Positions 52,964 to 63,932 of a stretch of 64,000 bases of DNA are shown piece by piece. The first letter of the stretch is position 1. Each line of letters begins with the position of its first letter. Where the stretch lies: the NCBI RefSeq assembly GCF_004357985.1, contig NZ_SMTF01000001.1, positions 434,001-498,000 on the forward strand. Direction: 5' to 3'. The notes under the pieces were generated by a model that worked only from the letters and a program-made list of their open reading frames with translations, did no database searches and had not been told where the DNA came from. This DNA is from Luteimonas aestuarii (lineage in GTDB: Bacteria; Pseudomonadota; Gammaproteobacteria; Xanthomonadales; Xanthomonadaceae). The position numbers and the translations under genes are program-made.

Positions 52964-53668
52964 ATGATCGAATTCGGACACCTCACCCATGCGGGCCTCC
53001 GCCGCGAGCTGAACGAGGACACGTATTACGGCGACAGCGAGCTGGGCCTGTGGCTGGTCGCAGACGGCATGGGCGGGCACGAATACGGCGAGGTCGCCAG
53101 CGCGCTGGCGCGCGAAGCCATCGTGCGCGAGATCCGCCAGGGCACGCCACTGCCGCAGGCGATCCGCATCGCCGACGAGGAGATCATCCGCGCCTCTCGC
53201 CAACGCAACGACTCGCTGCCGATGGGCACGACCGTGGTCGCCGCGCGCGTGGTCGGCAGCCGCTTCGAAGTCGCTTGGGTCGGCGACAGTCGCGTGTACC
53301 TGTGGCACGGCGGCAAGCTGGTGCAGCTGTCGCAGGACCACAGCTACGTGCAGGAGTTGATCTCGCAGGGCACGATCAGCATCGACCAGGCGCGCAGCCA
53401 TCCGCATCGCAACGTGGTCACGCAGGCGCTGGGCGTCACCGACCCGCAGCAGTTGAACGTCGAAACGTTGTCAGGCGAACTCGGCCCCGGCATGCAGCTG
53501 CTGCTGTGCAGCGACGGGCTGACCGAGGAAGTGGACGACAAGGGCATCGCCCGGGTGCTGGCGCACGACGAATGCAGCGCGCAGGAATGCGTGGACGGAC
53601 TGGTGGCCGCGGCGCTCGATGGCGGTGGGTCCGACAACGTGACCGTACTGCTGGTACGCAGGCACTGA
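52964..53668 (+). CDS. PP2C-family serine/threonine protein phosphatase
   Basis: This 234-residue cytosolic phosphatase shows PP2C motifs in order: RRELNEDTYYGD, VADGMGGHEYGEVAS (metal-binding Asp and Gly), LPMGTTVVAARV, EVAWVGDSRVYLW, the late LLCSDGLTEEVDD and GGGSDNVTVLLVRR. All metal-binding aspartates are present. No signal peptide or membrane segment is seen. The ATG at 52964 begins IEFGHLTHAGLRRELNEDT, the usual start. Such phosphatases often pair with a Hanks-type kinase or a forkhead protein in type VI secretion or stress pathways, but no such partner is present near it. It lies 135 bases after the acylase. Confidence 0.9.
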   Translation: MIEFGHLTHAGLRRELNEDTYYGDSELGLWLVADGMGGHEYGEVASALAREAIVREIRQGTPLPQAIRIADEEIIRASRQRNDSLPMGTTVVAARVVGSRFEVAWVGDSRVYLWHGGKLVQLSQDHSYVQELISQGTISIDQARSHPHRNVVTQALGVTDPQQLNVETLSGELGPGMQLLLCSDGLTEEVDDKGIARVLAHDECSAQECVDGLVAAALDGGGSDNVTVLLVRRH

Positions 53669-53797
53669 GTCGGTCGGCGCAGTTCGGCTGACGCCAGGCG
53701 TGCGCCGGAGCTGTCGGGCAGGTCTCAAGCACTTCGAACGTGGCGCCGGGCGGCGAAATGGTCCGTTCCGCTGAAGTGCGCTCCCAGGCCAGTCCGC

Positions 53798-54508
53798 TCA
53801 GGCCGCCGCGTCATCCCACAGGCAGCGCGCATCCTTGGCCTTCTTGCGGATCGCCTCCAGACGCGCTGCATGCAGGGCCAGTTCTTCCGCGTCGGGGGTG
53901 ATCGCGGGACGCGGACCGGCATCGACCACGCGCACCACCGCGGCCTGCGCGGCCGGGGTGGTCGACGCCTCGCCGCCGAACCCGATCTCGCCCTGTCCAG
54001 AGGTCAGCGCCAGGTAGGCCTCGGCCAGCAATTGGGCGTCCAGCAGCGCCCCGTGCAATTGCCGGTGCGCATTGTCCACGCCCAGCCGCTTGCACAAGGC
54101 ATCGAGTGAATTGCGCTGGCCGGGGTAGCGCTGCCGCGCCAGCAACAGCGAGTCGAGCACCGTCACCCGGTCCGCCAGGCGGCCACGTCCACCCAGCTGG
54201 GCCAGTTCGTGTTCGAGGAACCCCATGTCGAACGCGGCGTTGTGGATCACCAGCTCGGCCCCATCGACGAAGGCCAGGAACTCGTCGGCGATGTCGGCGA
54301 ACAGCGGTTTGTCGGCCAGGAACTCCAGCGTCAGCCCGGTGACTTCCTGCGCACCGGGCTCGAACTCGCGCTGCGGGTTGAGGTACTTGTGGAAGGTGCG
54401 CCCGGTCGGCCGCCGTTCGACCAGCTCGACGCAGCCGATCTCCACCACGCGGTTGCCGCGCTTCCATTCCAGGCCGGTGGTTTCGGTGTCGAGGACGATC
54501 TGGCGCAT
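53798..54508 (-). CDS. dnaQ: DNA polymerase III epsilon subunit DnaQ
   Basis: This 236-residue proofreading exonuclease has DEDDh motifs: ExoI QIVLDTETTGLEWKRGN at the start, ExoII VIHNAAFDMGFLEHEL and ExoIII HGALLDAQLLAEAYLALT. The C-terminal tail of about 55 residues (AQAAVVRVVDAG to LWDDAAA) matches the clamp- and polymerase-binding region. It is the last gene of the methyltransferase-rnhA-dnaQ operon, 38 bases after rnhA. The order rnhA-dnaQ is conserved in many proteobacteria. Length is normal. Confidence 0.95.
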   Translation of the reverse strand: MRQIVLDTETTGLEWKRGNRVVEIGCVELVERRPTGRTFHKYLNPQREFEPGAQEVTGLTLEFLADKPLFADIADEFLAFVDGAELVIHNAAFDMGFLEHELAQLGGRGRLADRVTVLDSLLLARQRYPGQRNSLDALCKRLGVDNAHRQLHGALLDAQLLAEAYLALTSGQGEIGFGGEASTTPAAQAAVVRVVDAGPRPAITPDAEELALHAARLEAIRKKAKDARCLWDDAAA

Positions 54509-54546
54509 GCGTTCCTGGTGGGTTTCGGGGCCTGGATGGATTCGGG

Positions 54547-55008
54547 CTAGGCGGTTTGCGCGGCGTTGCCGGCCGCACGCTCACGAATGGCTTCGTCGCG
54601 GGCGAGCGTATCGACGCGCTCGTTGTCGGGATCGCCGGAGTGGCCCTTCACCCAACGCCAGTCGATGCGATGCCGCTGGCTGGCGGCATGCAGCCGCTCC
54701 CACAGGTCGCGATTCTTGACCGGTGCGCCGCCGGCGGTCTTCCAGCCGCGCCGCACCCAGTTCGGCATCCATTCGGCGATGCCCTGGCGCACGTACTGCG
54801 AGTCGGTATGCAGGGTGACATCGCAGGCCTCGGTCAGGGTTTCCAGCGCCACGATGGCGGCCATCAGCTCCATGCGGTTGTTGGTGGTCTGCGGTTCGCC
54901 ACCGGCCAGCTCGCGCTCGCGCTCGCCGTAGCGCAGCAGGGCCGCCCAGCCGCCGGGGCCGGGATTGCCCAGGCACGCGCCATCGGTATGGATCTCGACC
55001 ATCTTCAT
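54547..55008 (-). CDS. rnhA: Ribonuclease HI
   Basis: This 153-residue enzyme cleaves RNA in RNA:DNA hybrids. The four catalytic acids are visible: Asp in [17 protein letters not shown], Glu in [11 protein letters not shown], Asp in [12 protein letters not shown] and the later Asp in DNERVDTLA, with the conserved His in [10 protein letters not shown]. The basic protrusion ([14 protein letters not shown]) typical of E. coli-type enzymes is present. The ATG at 55008 starts at the end of the methyltransferase gene and overlaps it by four bases. It precedes dnaQ on the same strand. Confidence 0.96.
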   Translation of the reverse strand: MKMVEIHTDGACLGNPGPGGWAALLRYGERERELAGGEPQTTNNRMELMAAIVALETLTEACDVTLHTDSQYVRQGIAEWMPNWVRRGWKTAGGAPVKNRDLWERLHAASQRHRIDWRWVKGHSGDPDNERVDTLARDEAIRERAAGNAAQTA

Positions 55009-55664
55009 GCCGCGGGCACCCCTTGCGGCAGGCGCAGCGCGGCCCGCTGGCGCAGCGGCGTCAGCGGCAACTCGCGCTTCTCGGCCTGCAGCAGGTAGGC
55101 CGCCCGCAGGCCCGGGCCGTGCTGCGGAGGCGACGCGGCCTCCACCCGCCAGCTCGGGCCCACGCCCTGGGACACCGGGTCGGGCACCAGCCCGTGCCGG
55201 CGCAGGCGACGGCGCCAGGTCAGCGGCTCCGCAGCCGACAAGCCCGTGCCCCGCCAGCGCCAGCGGTATGGCGACAGCGGATTGAGCACGAACATCCACA
55301 CCCGTCCACCCGGGACCAGGATCCGCGCGACCTCGGCCAGCAGGGCGTCGGCCTCGCCGCCGGCCGGTACCGCGTGCTGCAGCACGGCCGTGGCGAAGGA
55401 CTCGTTGGGCAGCGGCAGTGGCAGGCTGCAGGCGATATCGCCCTGCCAGCCACCTTCCGCCACGGCCAGTCGCAGCCCACGTGCGTCTTCGGGTCCCGCG
55501 GTGGCACCCGGCCCCAGCCACAGCCAGTGCTGGCCGGGGCGCTGGCGCAGGGCGTCGGCGACTGGGGACGCCTGGGCGTCCACCACCGCGCGGCCGGCCG
55601 GGGTCTGGAACCAGGCATGGGCGGCGGATTGACCGCCCGGCAGGGAAGAAGGCATGGTCGCCAT
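55005..55664 (-). CDS. Class I SAM-dependent methyltransferase
   Basis: A 219-residue protein with a degenerate SAM-binding fold: motif-I-like [32 protein letters not shown] as motif II/III region and [27 protein letters not shown], which is the type 11 methyltransferase motif. The acidic loop after strand 1 is unusual. The gene lies between gloB (divergent) and rnhA (overlap of four bases) in the order usual for Xanthomonadaceae. The substrate is unknown. The ATG at 55664 or the one at 55655 may be used. In E. coli the corresponding neighbour of rnhA and gloB is yafS, also a methyltransferase-like protein. Confidence 0.8.
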   Translation of the reverse strand: MATMPSSLPGGQSAAHAWFQTPAGRAVVDAQASPVADALRQRPGQHWLWLGPGATAGPEDARGLRLAVAEGGWQGDIACSLPLPLPNESFATAVLQHAVPAGGEADALLAEVARILVPGGRVWMFVLNPLSPYRWRWRGTGLSAAEPLTWRRRLRRHGLVPDPVSQGVGPSWRVEAASPPQHGPGLRAAYLLQAEKRELPLTPLRQRAALRLPQGVPAA

Positions 55665-55757
55665 TCTACGGCGTCGGCCCCTTGGTTCACGCCCGTGGCA
55701 TCGAAGACCCATGGCGGCCGTCGATCGCCTCCTCTGTCCCAGGCTTCCGGAGCCCCC

Positions 55758-56522
55758 ATGCATCTGCGCGCCCTGTCGGCCCTCTCGGACAACTACATCT
55801 GGACGCTTGCCGATGACGCTGGCAACGCCGTCATCGTGGACCCCGGCGAGGCGGCGCCGGTGCTGGCCGCCGCCGATGCCGGCCTGTCGCCGCGCGCCAT
55901 CCTGTTGACCCACCACCACCCGGACCACGTGGGCGGCGTGCCTGCCCTGCTGCAGCGCTGGCCCACGCTGCAGGTGTACGGCCCGGCAGACCCACGCATT
56001 GACACCGTTACCCACGCGGTCGCCGATGGCGATGTCATCCATCCCGCCCCTTGGCGCTTCGAGGTGCTGGCGGTCCCCGGGCATACCGTGAGCCACATCG
56101 CATTCCATGGCCACGGTCACTTGTTTTGCGGCGACACCCTCTTCAGTCTGGGTTGCGGACGGTTGTTCGAAGGTACGCCCGGCGACATGCTCGGCTCACT
56201 CGACCGGCTGGCCACCCTGCCCGCGGAGACCCTGGTCTGCTGCGGGCACGAGTACACGCTGGCCAATGCCGCCTTTGCGCGCGTGGTCGATCCCGGCAAC
56301 CCGGCGCTACAGCGCCGGCACGAAGAGGTCATCGCGATGCGCGACACCGGATACCCCACCCTGCCCGTCTCCCTGGGCGACGAACGGGCCTGCAACCCCT
56401 TCCTGCGCATCGATGCGCCCGCCGTGCGCGATGCCGTGGTCGCGCGCGAGCCCGCTGTCGCCAGCGACCGGGTGGCCGCCTTCGCCGCATTACGGCGCTG
56501 GAAAGACGGGTTCGCCGCATGA
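55758..56522 (+). CDS. gloB: Hydroxyacylglutathione hydrolase (glyoxalase II)
   Basis: This 254-residue metallo-beta-lactamase-fold enzyme hydrolyses S-lactoylglutathione to lactate. The metal-binding motif is LTHHHPDHVGG near residues 52-62, with later ligands in VPGHTVSHIAFH and FCGDTLFSLGCGRLFEG. The C-terminal substrate domain contains DERACNPFLRID, the glyoxalase II signature. The ATG at 55758 gives MHLRALSALSDNYIW, as in E. coli. It overlaps the transglycosylase gene by four bases and is divergent from the methyltransferase-rnhA-dnaQ operon. Confidence 0.96.
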   Translation: MHLRALSALSDNYIWTLADDAGNAVIVDPGEAAPVLAAADAGLSPRAILLTHHHPDHVGGVPALLQRWPTLQVYGPADPRIDTVTHAVADGDVIHPAPWRFEVLAVPGHTVSHIAFHGHGHLFCGDTLFSLGCGRLFEGTPGDMLGSLDRLATLPAETLVCCGHEYTLANAAFARVVDPGNPALQRRHEEVIAMRDTGYPTLPVSLGDERACNPFLRIDAPAVRDAVVAREPAVASDRVAAFAALRRWKDGFAA

Positions 56523-57763
56523 CCCGGCGACATCGATGGCGCAGGCCGCTGGCCATCCTCGTGCTGGCGTGCCTGGTGCCGGTCGCGCTTGCGGCCGAAC
56601 CGCCTGCCGCGCCCGGCGCCGCCCAGGAGGACGATACCGGCACCAGCACCGTACTCATGCCGGCAGGCACCCGCAACGGGCTGGAGATCTACCGCAAGTT
56701 CCGCGAAGGCCTGGCCGAGCCCGAATGCGCGCCCGGCGACAGCGAGCGCTGGCGCCGGCACTTTGCGCATGCGCCGGGCCAGTTCGCCACGCCCGGAACC
56801 GACGTGCTGCCGCTGTTCGGCTACGTGGTCGACGCGTTGCATGAAGCCTATCTGCCGACCGAGTTCGCGCTGATTCCCTTCGTCGAGAGCGGCTACCGCG
56901 CCGGTGCGCGCAGCCCCTCGGGCCCGGTCGGGCTGTGGCAGTTCATCGCCACGACGGCCAGAAACCACAAGGTGCCGATCGAGAGCGGCTACGACGGGCG
57001 CCTGTCGCCGGTGGATTCCACCCAGGCGGCCGTGCGTTACCTCAAGACCTTGCACGGCATGTTCGCTGGTGACTGGCGGCTGGCGGTGATGGCGTACAAC
57101 GCCGGCGAGTACCGCGTACTGGGCGCCCTGCGTCGCGCAGGACAGACGCCGGCCAACGCGACGCCCGAGACCCTCGCCCTGCCCGCCATCACCCACGCCT
57201 ACGTACGCAAACTGCATGCGCTGTCCTGCCTGCTGGAGGAAGCCGAGGAACGCGAGGCCTGGCTGGATTCCCTCGACCGTCCGGTGGCGCTGCTCGCAGC
57301 AGTGCCGGCCGGGCGCGGCAACCTGGATGCGTTCGCCCAGCGCCACGGGCTGGACGCGGCACGACTGAAGCGCCTCAACCCCGCGCACGCGAACGGCGCC
57401 ATCGCGTCCGCGCCCGGCCGCATGCTGCTGGCACCACTGAACGACAGCGCCGCGCGCCTGGTGGCTGCCAACACCGTCCCGTCCCCGACCCCGACCCGCC
57501 CGTCGACCGCGACGAGCGGTGTTGCCGGATTCGTCAACATGGCACCGCCCGAGCCTGACCCTGCCGCCGAGGCGACATCGCCGCGCACCCACACCGTCGC
57601 CCGTGGCGAATCGGCGTGGGTCATTGCACGGCGCTACGGCGTGCGCAGCGACGAACTGCTTGCGCGCAACGGCCTGCAGGCCACCAGCGTGCTCCGCCCC
57701 GGCATGGTGCTGCAGGTGGACGACACTCCCCCGGAGACCGGCGCGGCCGGCGTGGCAGAATAG
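56519..57763 (+). CDS. mltD: MltD-like membrane-bound lytic transglycosylase with LysM
   Basis: This 414-residue enzyme cleaves peptidoglycan glycan strands. It has a signal peptide (residues 8-25, [18 protein letters not shown]), no lipobox cysteine, and an SLT domain with the catalytic Glu in [16 protein letters not shown] followed by [18 protein letters not shown] and [14 protein letters not shown] LysM repeat for peptidoglycan binding lies at the C-terminus ([20 protein letters not shown]). A Pro/Thr-rich linker separates the domains. E. coli MltD has two LysM repeats and is a lipoprotein, so this is a shorter variant. It overlaps gloB by four bases; gloB-mltD adjacency also occurs in E. 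coli. Confidence 0.88.
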   Translation: MTRRHRWRRPLAILVLACLVPVALAAEPPAAPGAAQEDDTGTSTVLMPAGTRNGLEIYRKFREGLAEPECAPGDSERWRRHFAHAPGQFATPGTDVLPLFGYVVDALHEAYLPTEFALIPFVESGYRAGARSPSGPVGLWQFIATTARNHKVPIESGYDGRLSPVDSTQAAVRYLKTLHGMFAGDWRLAVMAYNAGEYRVLGALRRAGQTPANATPETLALPAITHAYVRKLHALSCLLEEAEEREAWLDSLDRPVALLAAVPAGRGNLDAFAQRHGLDAARLKRLNPAHANGAIASAPGRMLLAPLNDSAARLVAANTVPSPTPTRPSTATSGVAGFVNMAPPEPDPAAEATSPRTHTVARGESAWVIARRYGVRSDELLARNGLQATSVLRPGMVLQVDDTPPETGAAGVAE

Positions 57764-57788
57764 GCGCGTCCCTATCCGCGAGCATCCC

Positions 57789-58586
57789 ATGGGTTTCCTG
57801 CAAGGCAAACGCGCCCTGATCACCGGCATCGCCAGCCAGCGCTCCATCGCCAACGGCATTGCCGAAGCCATGCACCGCGAAGGTGCCGAACTGGCCTTCA
57901 CCTACCAGAACGAAAAGCTGCAATCGCGCGTCGAAGACGTGGCGCAGAAGCTCGGCGGTGGCCCGTCGTTCCCGCTGGACGTCGCCGACGACACGCAGAT
58001 CGCGGCGCTGTTCGACAACCTCGGCAGGCACTGGAGCGACGGCTTCGACATCCTTGTGCACGCCATCGCATTCGCGCCGCGCGAGGCCATCGCCGGCCAG
58101 TTCCTCGATGGGCTGACACGCGAAAACTTCGCCTTGGCACACGACATCTCGGCCTACTCCTTGGCGGCACTGTCCAAGGCGGCGCGGCCAATGATGCAGG
58201 GCCGCCAGGGCGCGGTGCTGACCCTGAGCTACCTCGGCGCCGAACGCGCGCTGGAGAACTACAACGTCATGGGCGTGGCCAAGGCCAGCCTGGAAGCGAC
58301 CGTGCGCTACCTTGCGCTCAACCTCGGCCCGGAAGGCACGCGCGTCAACGCCATCTCCGCCGGCCCGATCAAGACCCTGGCCGCGGCCGGCATCGGCGGC
58401 TTCCGCAAGATCCTCGGCCACGTGGAATCGAACGCACCGATCCGCCGCACCGTCACCATCGAGGATGTCGGCAACGTCGCCGCGTTCCTGTGCTCGGACC
58501 TGGCGGCCGGCGTGACCGGCGAGATCACCTATGTCGATGGCGGCTACAACATCCTCGGCATGACCGGGCTGCACGACGGGGAATGA
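57789..58586 (+). CDS. fabI: Enoyl-ACP reductase FabI
   Basis: This 265-residue NADH-dependent reductase catalyses the last step of each fatty-acid elongation cycle. It has the FabI cofactor site ([24 protein letters not shown]), [17 protein letters not shown], and the active-site Tyr and Lys in [25 protein letters not shown], with six residues between them as in FabI. The C-terminus (GYNILGM) is standard. The start at 57789 follows GAGC at about ten bases. It lies 25 bases after the transglycosylase and ends with a strong bidirectional terminator. Confidence 0.95.
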   Translation: MGFLQGKRALITGIASQRSIANGIAEAMHREGAELAFTYQNEKLQSRVEDVAQKLGGGPSFPLDVADDTQIAALFDNLGRHWSDGFDILVHAIAFAPREAIAGQFLDGLTRENFALAHDISAYSLAALSKAARPMMQGRQGAVLTLSYLGAERALENYNVMGVAKASLEATVRYLALNLGPEGTRVNAISAGPIKTLAAAGIGGFRKILGHVESNAPIRRTVTIEDVGNVAAFLCSDLAAGVTGEITYVDGGYNILGMTGLHDGE

Positions 58587-58616
58587 TGCCGCGCCACGCC
58601 TCGGCGCAAGCCTCAT

Positions 58617-58645
58617 GAAAAAGCCCGGCGATGCCGGGCTTTTTC
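58617..58645. terminator. Bidirectional intrinsic terminator, fabI and ppiD
   Basis: GCCCGGC and GCCGGGC pair around GAT with five A before and five T after, so it reads as an intrinsic terminator on both strands. It lies between convergent fabI and ppiD. Confidence 0.9.
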
Positions 58646-58669
58646 ACTTGCGCGAACGAAGCGCCGGCG

Positions 58670-60646
58670 TCAGAGTCGCGCTTCGACGACGGTGATCTTC
58701 ATCGCGCGGCGCAGGGCCTTGAGCAGGCTGTCGGCATCCTCGTTGCCCATCAGCGACGACATCTGCTGGCGGAACATCGTGCGCTCCTGCTCGGATGCTT
58801 CCGCCGGATCGCCCGGCGCCACACTGTCAACGGTGAACACCAACATGCCGCCATCGGGCAGCGGCGCCTTGCCCGGCACTGGCACGCCGCCCTCGGGGGC
58901 GGGCACGCGGAACATCGCCTGTGCCGCGGCCGGATCGGGAATCGGCGCCCCACGCGGCACGCCCGGGATGCTCTGCACTTCCAGCCCGCGTTCGCCAGCC
59001 ACGGCCTGCAACGATTCGCCCGCGCGGATCCGCGCCAGCATGGCCTCGGCGTCGGCCTCGATGCGCTTGGCGGCGCGGTCGGCGCGGATCGCCGCCACGA
59101 TCTCGTCACGCGCTTCGTTCGCGCTCAAGGCACGCTCGGGCGTGTGCTGGGAGACGCGGACCAGCACACTGCGCGTGGGCGAGACTTCGATCGGATCGCT
59201 GACCGTGCCGTCCTGCACCAGGCTTTCGGAGAACGCGGCACGAACAACCGCCGGGATCGCGGCGATGCCCGTGCCCTCGCCGCGCGCGAACGGGCCGACC
59301 GTGCGCACCCGCTGACCGGCCAGCTCCGCGGCAGACTCCAGCGAGGTCGGGTTCTTGTAGACCTCGTCGATGATGCCGCCCACGTACTCGTTGAAGCTGC
59401 GCTCGCGGTCGGCCTCGGCCTGCTCGGCCAACAGCTCGTCGCGCACGTCCTCGAACGGCACCTGGCGGCCTTCGCGCACCTCGCGCAGTTGCAGCACGTG
59501 CCAGCCGAACGGCGTCTTGACGGGCTCGCTGACCTCGCCTGGTTGCAGTGCGAACAGCGCATCCTCGAACGGCTTCACCATCGTGCCGTCCTGCGCCACC
59601 CAGCCAAGGTCGCCGCCGCCGGCCTGCGAGCCGGTGTCGTCGGAGTGCTCACGCGCGAGCGCGGCGAAATCAGCGCCGCCTCGGGCCTGTCCGGCCAGTT
59701 CCGCCGCCTTCTGGCGCGCCGCCTGGTCAGCCGCGTCGTCCGCGCCCGCATCCACGCGCACCAGGATGTGCGAGGCCAGGCGCTGCTCGGGATCGACGAA
59801 ACGCGACTGTTCCTGCGCGTAGCGCTGGCGCAGGCTGGCTTCGTCCGGTGCCGCGGGCGGCGGAACGGCGCTGGCTTCAAGATCGAGGTACTCCAGCGTG
59901 ACCATCTCCGGCGCGCGGTACTGCGCGGCATTGGCCTGGTGCCACGCCTGGATTTCTTCCGCCGTGACGGCGGCGGTGTCGGCCTCCGGCGGCGGCAGCA
60001 CCACCAGCGACACGTCGCGGCGCTCACCCAGCAGGCGCAGCATGCGTTCGGTCTCGGTCCCGGTGACGAATGCCGACTCCGCGATGCGGGTCGGGATCAA
60101 GCCCTGTTGCAGGCCTTCGCGCACAAGCTCCTGGAAGGAAGCCGGGGTTTGCGGCGGATTCTGCGAACCCAGCGCCAACTGGTAGCGTTCCGGGTCGAAT
60201 CGGCCATCCACCTGGAACGCCGGGAACTCACGGATCATCTCCGCAACTTCGCGGTCGCCGACCGCGACCCCGGCCTGCCGGGCCGCCAGTCGGATCACCG
60301 CCTGGTCGATCAGCCCCTCCAGCACCTCGCGGCGGTTCTGCGCTGTCTCGAACCCGCGCGCATCGAACGCCTCGCCCTCGGCGTCACGGCGCTGCAACCG
60401 CGCCTGCTCGAACGCCGTGCGGAAATCCTCGGCACTGACTTCCTCGCTATCCCAGACCATCGAGGCCGGCCACCACGCAGGCGCGGAGCGCCACCACTTC
60501 GGCGGTGCCTCCACTTTCGCCGCGTAATTGGCGCTGCTCTGGAACAGGTACTGCTCCATGCCAAAGAAGGCGAACGGCACGGCGAGGATCGCCACGATCA
60601 CGATCGCGATCCAGCCGGAGGTCTTGTCACGAAGGGCTTGCAGCAT
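58670..60646 (-). CDS. ppiD: PpiD-like periplasmic chaperone/peptidyl-prolyl isomerase
   Basis: This 658-residue protein is anchored by one inner-membrane helix near residues 12-32 ([19 protein letters not shown]). A SurA-type chaperone domain covers about residues 40-200 ([21 protein letters not shown]). The parvulin domain follows, with [14 protein letters not shown] near residue 270, and [20 protein letters not shown] and [12 protein letters not shown] as the conserved core; a second, degenerate parvulin-like part completes the C-terminus. PpiD assists folding of outer-membrane proteins leaving SecYEG. In E. coli it also lies beside hupB and lon, as here. Confidence 0.94.
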   Translation of the reverse strand: MLQALRDKTSGWIAIVIVAILAVPFAFFGMEQYLFQSSANYAAKVEAPPKWWRSAPAWWPASMVWDSEEVSAEDFRTAFEQARLQRRDAEGEAFDARGFETAQNRREVLEGLIDQAVIRLAARQAGVAVGDREVAEMIREFPAFQVDGRFDPERYQLALGSQNPPQTPASFQELVREGLQQGLIPTRIAESAFVTGTETERMLRLLGERRDVSLVVLPPPEADTAAVTAEEIQAWHQANAAQYRAPEMVTLEYLDLEASAVPPPAAPDEASLRQRYAQEQSRFVDPEQRLASHILVRVDAGADDAADQAARQKAAELAGQARGGADFAALAREHSDDTGSQAGGGDLGWVAQDGTMVKPFEDALFALQPGEVSEPVKTPFGWHVLQLREVREGRQVPFEDVRDELLAEQAEADRERSFNEYVGGIIDEVYKNPTSLESAAELAGQRVRTVGPFARGEGTGIAAIPAVVRAAFSESLVQDGTVSDPIEVSPTRSVLVRVSQHTPERALSANEARDEIVAAIRADRAAKRIEADAEAMLARIRAGESLQAVAGERGLEVQSIPGVPRGAPIPDPAAAQAMFRVPAPEGGVPVPGKAPLPDGGMLVFTVDSVAPGDPAEASEQERTMFRQQMSSLMGNEDADSLLKALRRAMKITVVEARL

Positions 60647-60727
60647 GGTTTTGCGCTGTCTGGACGTAGCCGCGCAGTTTAGCGCAAGCGCGACGTTTCG
60701 CCTGCCTGCGGCGCGGCAAACCCCGGA

Positions 60728-60757
60728 AAAACGAAACCCCGCACTTGGCGGGGCTTC
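60728..60757 (-). terminator. Terminator of the tRNA-Val/tRNA-Asp transcript
   Basis: On the minus strand CCCCGC and GCGGGG pair around CAAGT, followed by TTTCGTTTTT. It lies just downstream of tRNA-Asp on the same strand and upstream of ppiD. Confidence 0.75.
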
Positions 60758-60765
60758 GGAACATC

Positions 60766-60842
60766 TGGCGGAGTGGACGGGACTCGAACCCGCGACCTCC
60801 GGCGTGACAGGCCAGCATTCTAACCGACTGAACTACCACTCC
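60766..60842 (-). tRNA. tRNA-Asp, anticodon GTC
   Basis: The acceptor stem GGAGTGG pairs with CCACTCC, the discriminator is G (required for Asp) and CCA is encoded. The anticodon stem-loop contains GTC in CTGTCAC. The D-loop (TAGTTCAGTCGGTTAGA) and T-loop (GTTCGAGTC) are nearly identical to E. coli tRNA-Asp. It is downstream of tRNA-Val by 51 bases. Confidence 0.97.
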
Positions 60843-60893
60843 GCTGATTTTGAACTCTTGCGAAATACGACTCGCGACTCACCGCGTTGCGCG

Positions 60894-60968
60894 TGGTGGG
60901 TGCTGAGGGTTTCGAACCCCCGACCCTCTCCGTGTAAAGGAGACGCTCTACCGCTGAGCTAAGCACCC
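60894..60968 (-). tRNA. tRNA-Val, anticodon TAC
   Basis: The acceptor stem GGGTGCT pairs with AGCACCC, the discriminator is A and CCA is encoded. The anticodon stem TCTCC/GGAGA closes TTTACAC, giving TAC. D- and T-arms (GCTCAGCGGTAGAGC, GTTCGAAAC) are canonical. It lies between HU and tRNA-Asp on the minus strand and is probably cotranscribed with tRNA-Asp. Confidence 0.97.
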
Positions 60969-60990
60969 AACGAGGGAACTCAGGAGCCGA

Positions 60991-61269
60991 TTAGTTTACC
61001 GCATCCTTCAGCGCCTTGCCAGCCTTGAACGCAGGATTGTTGGAAGCGGGGATCTGGATCGCCTCCTTCGTCCGCGGGTTCAGGCCGGTACGGGCCGCGC
61101 GGGCCTTGACCGAGAACGAGCCGAAGCCGACCAGGTTCACGGCATCGCCGCGCTTGAGCGCCGAGGTGATGGCATCGATGGTGGCATCGAGCGCACGACC
61201 GGCATCGGCCTTGGACAGACCAGCCTTGTCGGCGACCTGGTCGATCAACTCACTCTTGTTCATGGGCAT
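60991..61269 (-). CDS. hupB: DNA-binding protein HU
   Basis: This nucleoid protein bends and compacts DNA as a dimer. The sequence [21 protein letters not shown] with the beta-arm [44 protein letters not shown] is typical HU beta. From ATG 61269 it is 92 residues; from ATG 61263 it is the usual 90. The ribosome-binding site (AAGGAG) is seven bases before 61269 and 13 before 61263, favouring the former. Order lon-hupB-tRNA-ppiD on the minus strand is like the lon-hupB-ppiD order of E. coli. Confidence 0.95.
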   Translation of the reverse strand: MPMNKSELIDQVADKAGLSKADAGRALDATIDAITSALKRGDAVNLVGFGSFSVKARAARTGLNPRTKEAIQIPASNNPAFKAGKALKDAVN

Positions 61270-61478
61270 GGATGGACTCCTTGTGCGGACTGTTCCGCCT
61301 GGTGGGGCCACATGCGGTGGCGGGGAATCCGCCGTGCACGCGACCGGATGAAAACGGCTCACGCCGCCATTCTACGCGGTGTGCCGGTCGATTTCGACCT
61401 GGATCTGCGAATCCGGTCACGCGCGGTCCAGCGCCACGGCACGCATTGTCGTGCAGGCAACGGCCCATTCAGATGGCG

Positions 61479-63932
61479 TCAATGCTTGACGTCGGGGCGC
61501 CGGGATGGCTTCTCGCGCCGACGGGTCACCGGCGCCTCGGGCTTGCCTTCGCGCGGTGCCGCGGGCGGTGCTAGCGGGCGCTCCAGCGCCAGGTCCAGCA
61601 CCTCGTCGATCCACTTCACCGGCACGATCTTCATGTGCTGGGTGACGTTCTTCGGGATGTCCGCGAGGTCCTTGCGGTTTTCCTCGGGGATGATGACGGT
61701 GCGGATGCCGCCGCGCATCGCCGCCAGCAGCTTTTCCTTCAGTCCGCCGATCGCAGTGACCTTGCCGCGCAGGGTGATCTCGCCGGTCATCGCCACGTCG
61801 GCCTTGACCGGAATCTTGGTGAACATCGACACCAGCGCGGTCGCCATCGCGATGCCGGCACTCGGGCCGTCCTTCGGCGTGGCACCGTCGGGCACGTGAA
61901 CGTGCACGTCGTGCTTCTGCAGGAACTCGATGTCGATGCCCAACCGGTCGGCGCGCGCGCGCACCACGGACAGTGCCGCCGATGCGGACTCCTTCATCAC
62001 GTCGCCCAGCTGGCCGGTGAGGATGGTCTGGCCCTTGCCCGGCACCAGGGTGGATTCGACCTGGAGCAGGTCGCCACCGACTTCCGTCCAGGCCAGGCCG
62101 GTGACCAGTCCGATTTCGTTGTCCTGCTCGGCGCGGCCGAAGTCAAAGCGACGCACGCCGAGGTACTTCTCGAGGTTCTTCGAGTTGACGGTGATGGCGC
62201 GCGTGGACTTGCCCTTCTTCGCGCCGGCCGTCGCAGGGCCTTGCAGGGCGATTTCCTTGACCACCTTGCGGCAGATCCGCGCGACTTCGCGCTCGAGGTT
62301 ACGCACGCCGGATTCGCGCGTGTAGTAGCGCACGATGTCCTGGACCGCCTCTTCCGCGATCTTCAGTTCACCGTCGCGCAGGCCGTTGGCCTTCATCTGC
62401 TTCGGCACCAAATAGCGCATCGCGATGGCGATCTTCTCGTCCTCGGTGTAGCCCGGGATGCGGATGACCTCCATGCGGTCGAGCAGCGGACCGGGGATGT
62501 TCAGCGAATTGGAGGTCGCGACGAACATCACCTCGGAGAGGTCCAGGTCGACTTCGAGGTAATGGTCGTTGAAGGCGTTATTCTGCTCCGGGTCCAGCAC
62601 CTCGAGCAGGGCGGACGACGGGTCGCCACGGAAGTCCATCGACATCTTGTCGATTTCGTCGAGCACGAACAGCGGGTTCTTCGTCCCGGTCTTGTTGAGG
62701 TTCTGCACGATGCGACCCGGCATCGAACCCACGTAGGTCCGGCGATGGCCACGGATCTCGGCCTCGTCGCGCACGCCGCCCAGCGACATGCGCACGAACT
62801 TGCGGTTGGTCGCCTTCGCGATCGACTGGCCCAGCGACGTCTTGCCCACGCCCGGCGGACCGACCAGGCACAGGATCGGCCCCTTCATCTGCTTCACCCG
62901 AGACTGCACCGCGAGGTACTCGAGGATGCGGTCCTTGACCTTCTCCAGGCCGAAGTGGTCGGCATCCAGCGTGTCCTGCGCGGCCTTGAGGTCCTTGCGC
63001 ACCTTGCTGCGCTTCTTCCATGGCACGCCCAGCAGCCAGTCGAGGTAATTGCGCACCACCGCGGCCTCGGCCGACATCGGCGACATCTGCTTGAGTTTGT
63101 TGTATTCGTTCTTCGCCTTGGCCTCGACTTCCTTCGGCATGCCGGCCTCGGCGATCTTGCGCGCGAGATCCTCCAGGTCGTTCGGCGCGTCGTCCATGTC
63201 GCCGAGTTCCTTCTGGATCGCCTTCATCTGCTCGTTGAGGTAGTACTCGCGCTGCGACTTCTCCATCTGCGACTTCACGCGCCCACGGATGCGCTTCTCC
63301 ATCTGCTGTACATCGATTTCGCCATCGACGAAGCCCACCAGCAGTTCCAGCCGGTCGGCGGTATCCACGGTTTCCAGCAGGCGCTGCTTCTCCGCCAGGC
63401 GCACGCCGAGGTGCGCGGAGACGATGTCCGCGAGACGTCCCGGCTCGTCGATGCCCGACAGCGTCTGCAGCAGTTCGGGCGGCAGCTTGCGATTGGTCTT
63501 GACGTACTGCTCGAACAGCGAGACCAGTGAACGCGCGATCGCCTCGACCTCGCGCGGATCGCGCGAATCGACCGGATCCACCACGGTGCCACGACCCGCC
63601 AGCGTGCCGTCGGCCTCCTGTACGTTGGACACTTCCACCCGTGCCACCCCTTCCACAAGCACCTTGATGGTCCCGTCGGGAAGCTTCAGCAGTTGCAGCA
63701 CCTGCGCCAGCGTGCCGAGGGTATACAGGTCGTCCGCCGAGGGATCGTCGGTCTCGGCAGACTTCTGCGCCACCAGCAGGATGCGCTTGTCGCCTTCCAT
63801 CGCCAGGTCCAGCGCACGGATCGACTTGTCGCGACCGACGAACAGCGGAATCACCATGTGCGGGAACACCACCACGTCACGCAGCGGCAGCACGGGCAAT
63901 TCCATCGTTTCGCGGGGGGTGGTATCGGTCAT
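61479..63932 (-). CDS. lon: ATP-dependent protease Lon
   Basis: This 817-residue protease degrades misfolded and regulatory proteins. The N-terminal substrate domain starts [20 protein letters not shown]. The AAA domain has Walker [17 protein letters not shown] near residue 355 and Walker [12 protein letters not shown]. The catalytic Ser lies in [14 protein letters not shown] and the Lys further on in [18 protein letters not shown]. The C-terminus has a short basic tail. Length matches the 784-residue E. coli enzyme. No heat-shock promoter could be recognised in the 68 bases before the window end. It precedes HU on the same strand. Confidence 0.97.
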   Translation of the reverse strand: MTDTTPRETMELPVLPLRDVVVFPHMVIPLFVGRDKSIRALDLAMEGDKRILLVAQKSAETDDPSADDLYTLGTLAQVLQLLKLPDGTIKVLVEGVARVEVSNVQEADGTLAGRGTVVDPVDSRDPREVEAIARSLVSLFEQYVKTNRKLPPELLQTLSGIDEPGRLADIVSAHLGVRLAEKQRLLETVDTADRLELLVGFVDGEIDVQQMEKRIRGRVKSQMEKSQREYYLNEQMKAIQKELGDMDDAPNDLEDLARKIAEAGMPKEVEAKAKNEYNKLKQMSPMSAEAAVVRNYLDWLLGVPWKKRSKVRKDLKAAQDTLDADHFGLEKVKDRILEYLAVQSRVKQMKGPILCLVGPPGVGKTSLGQSIAKATNRKFVRMSLGGVRDEAEIRGHRRTYVGSMPGRIVQNLNKTGTKNPLFVLDEIDKMSMDFRGDPSSALLEVLDPEQNNAFNDHYLEVDLDLSEVMFVATSNSLNIPGPLLDRMEVIRIPGYTEDEKIAIAMRYLVPKQMKANGLRDGELKIAEEAVQDIVRYYTRESGVRNLEREVARICRKVVKEIALQGPATAGAKKGKSTRAITVNSKNLEKYLGVRRFDFGRAEQDNEIGLVTGLAWTEVGGDLLQVESTLVPGKGQTILTGQLGDVMKESASAALSVVRARADRLGIDIEFLQKHDVHVHVPDGATPKDGPSAGIAMATALVSMFTKIPVKADVAMTGEITLRGKVTAIGGLKEKLLAAMRGGIRTVIIPEENRKDLADIPKNVTQHMKIVPVKWIDEVLDLALERPLAPPAAPREGKPEAPVTRRREKPSRRPDVKH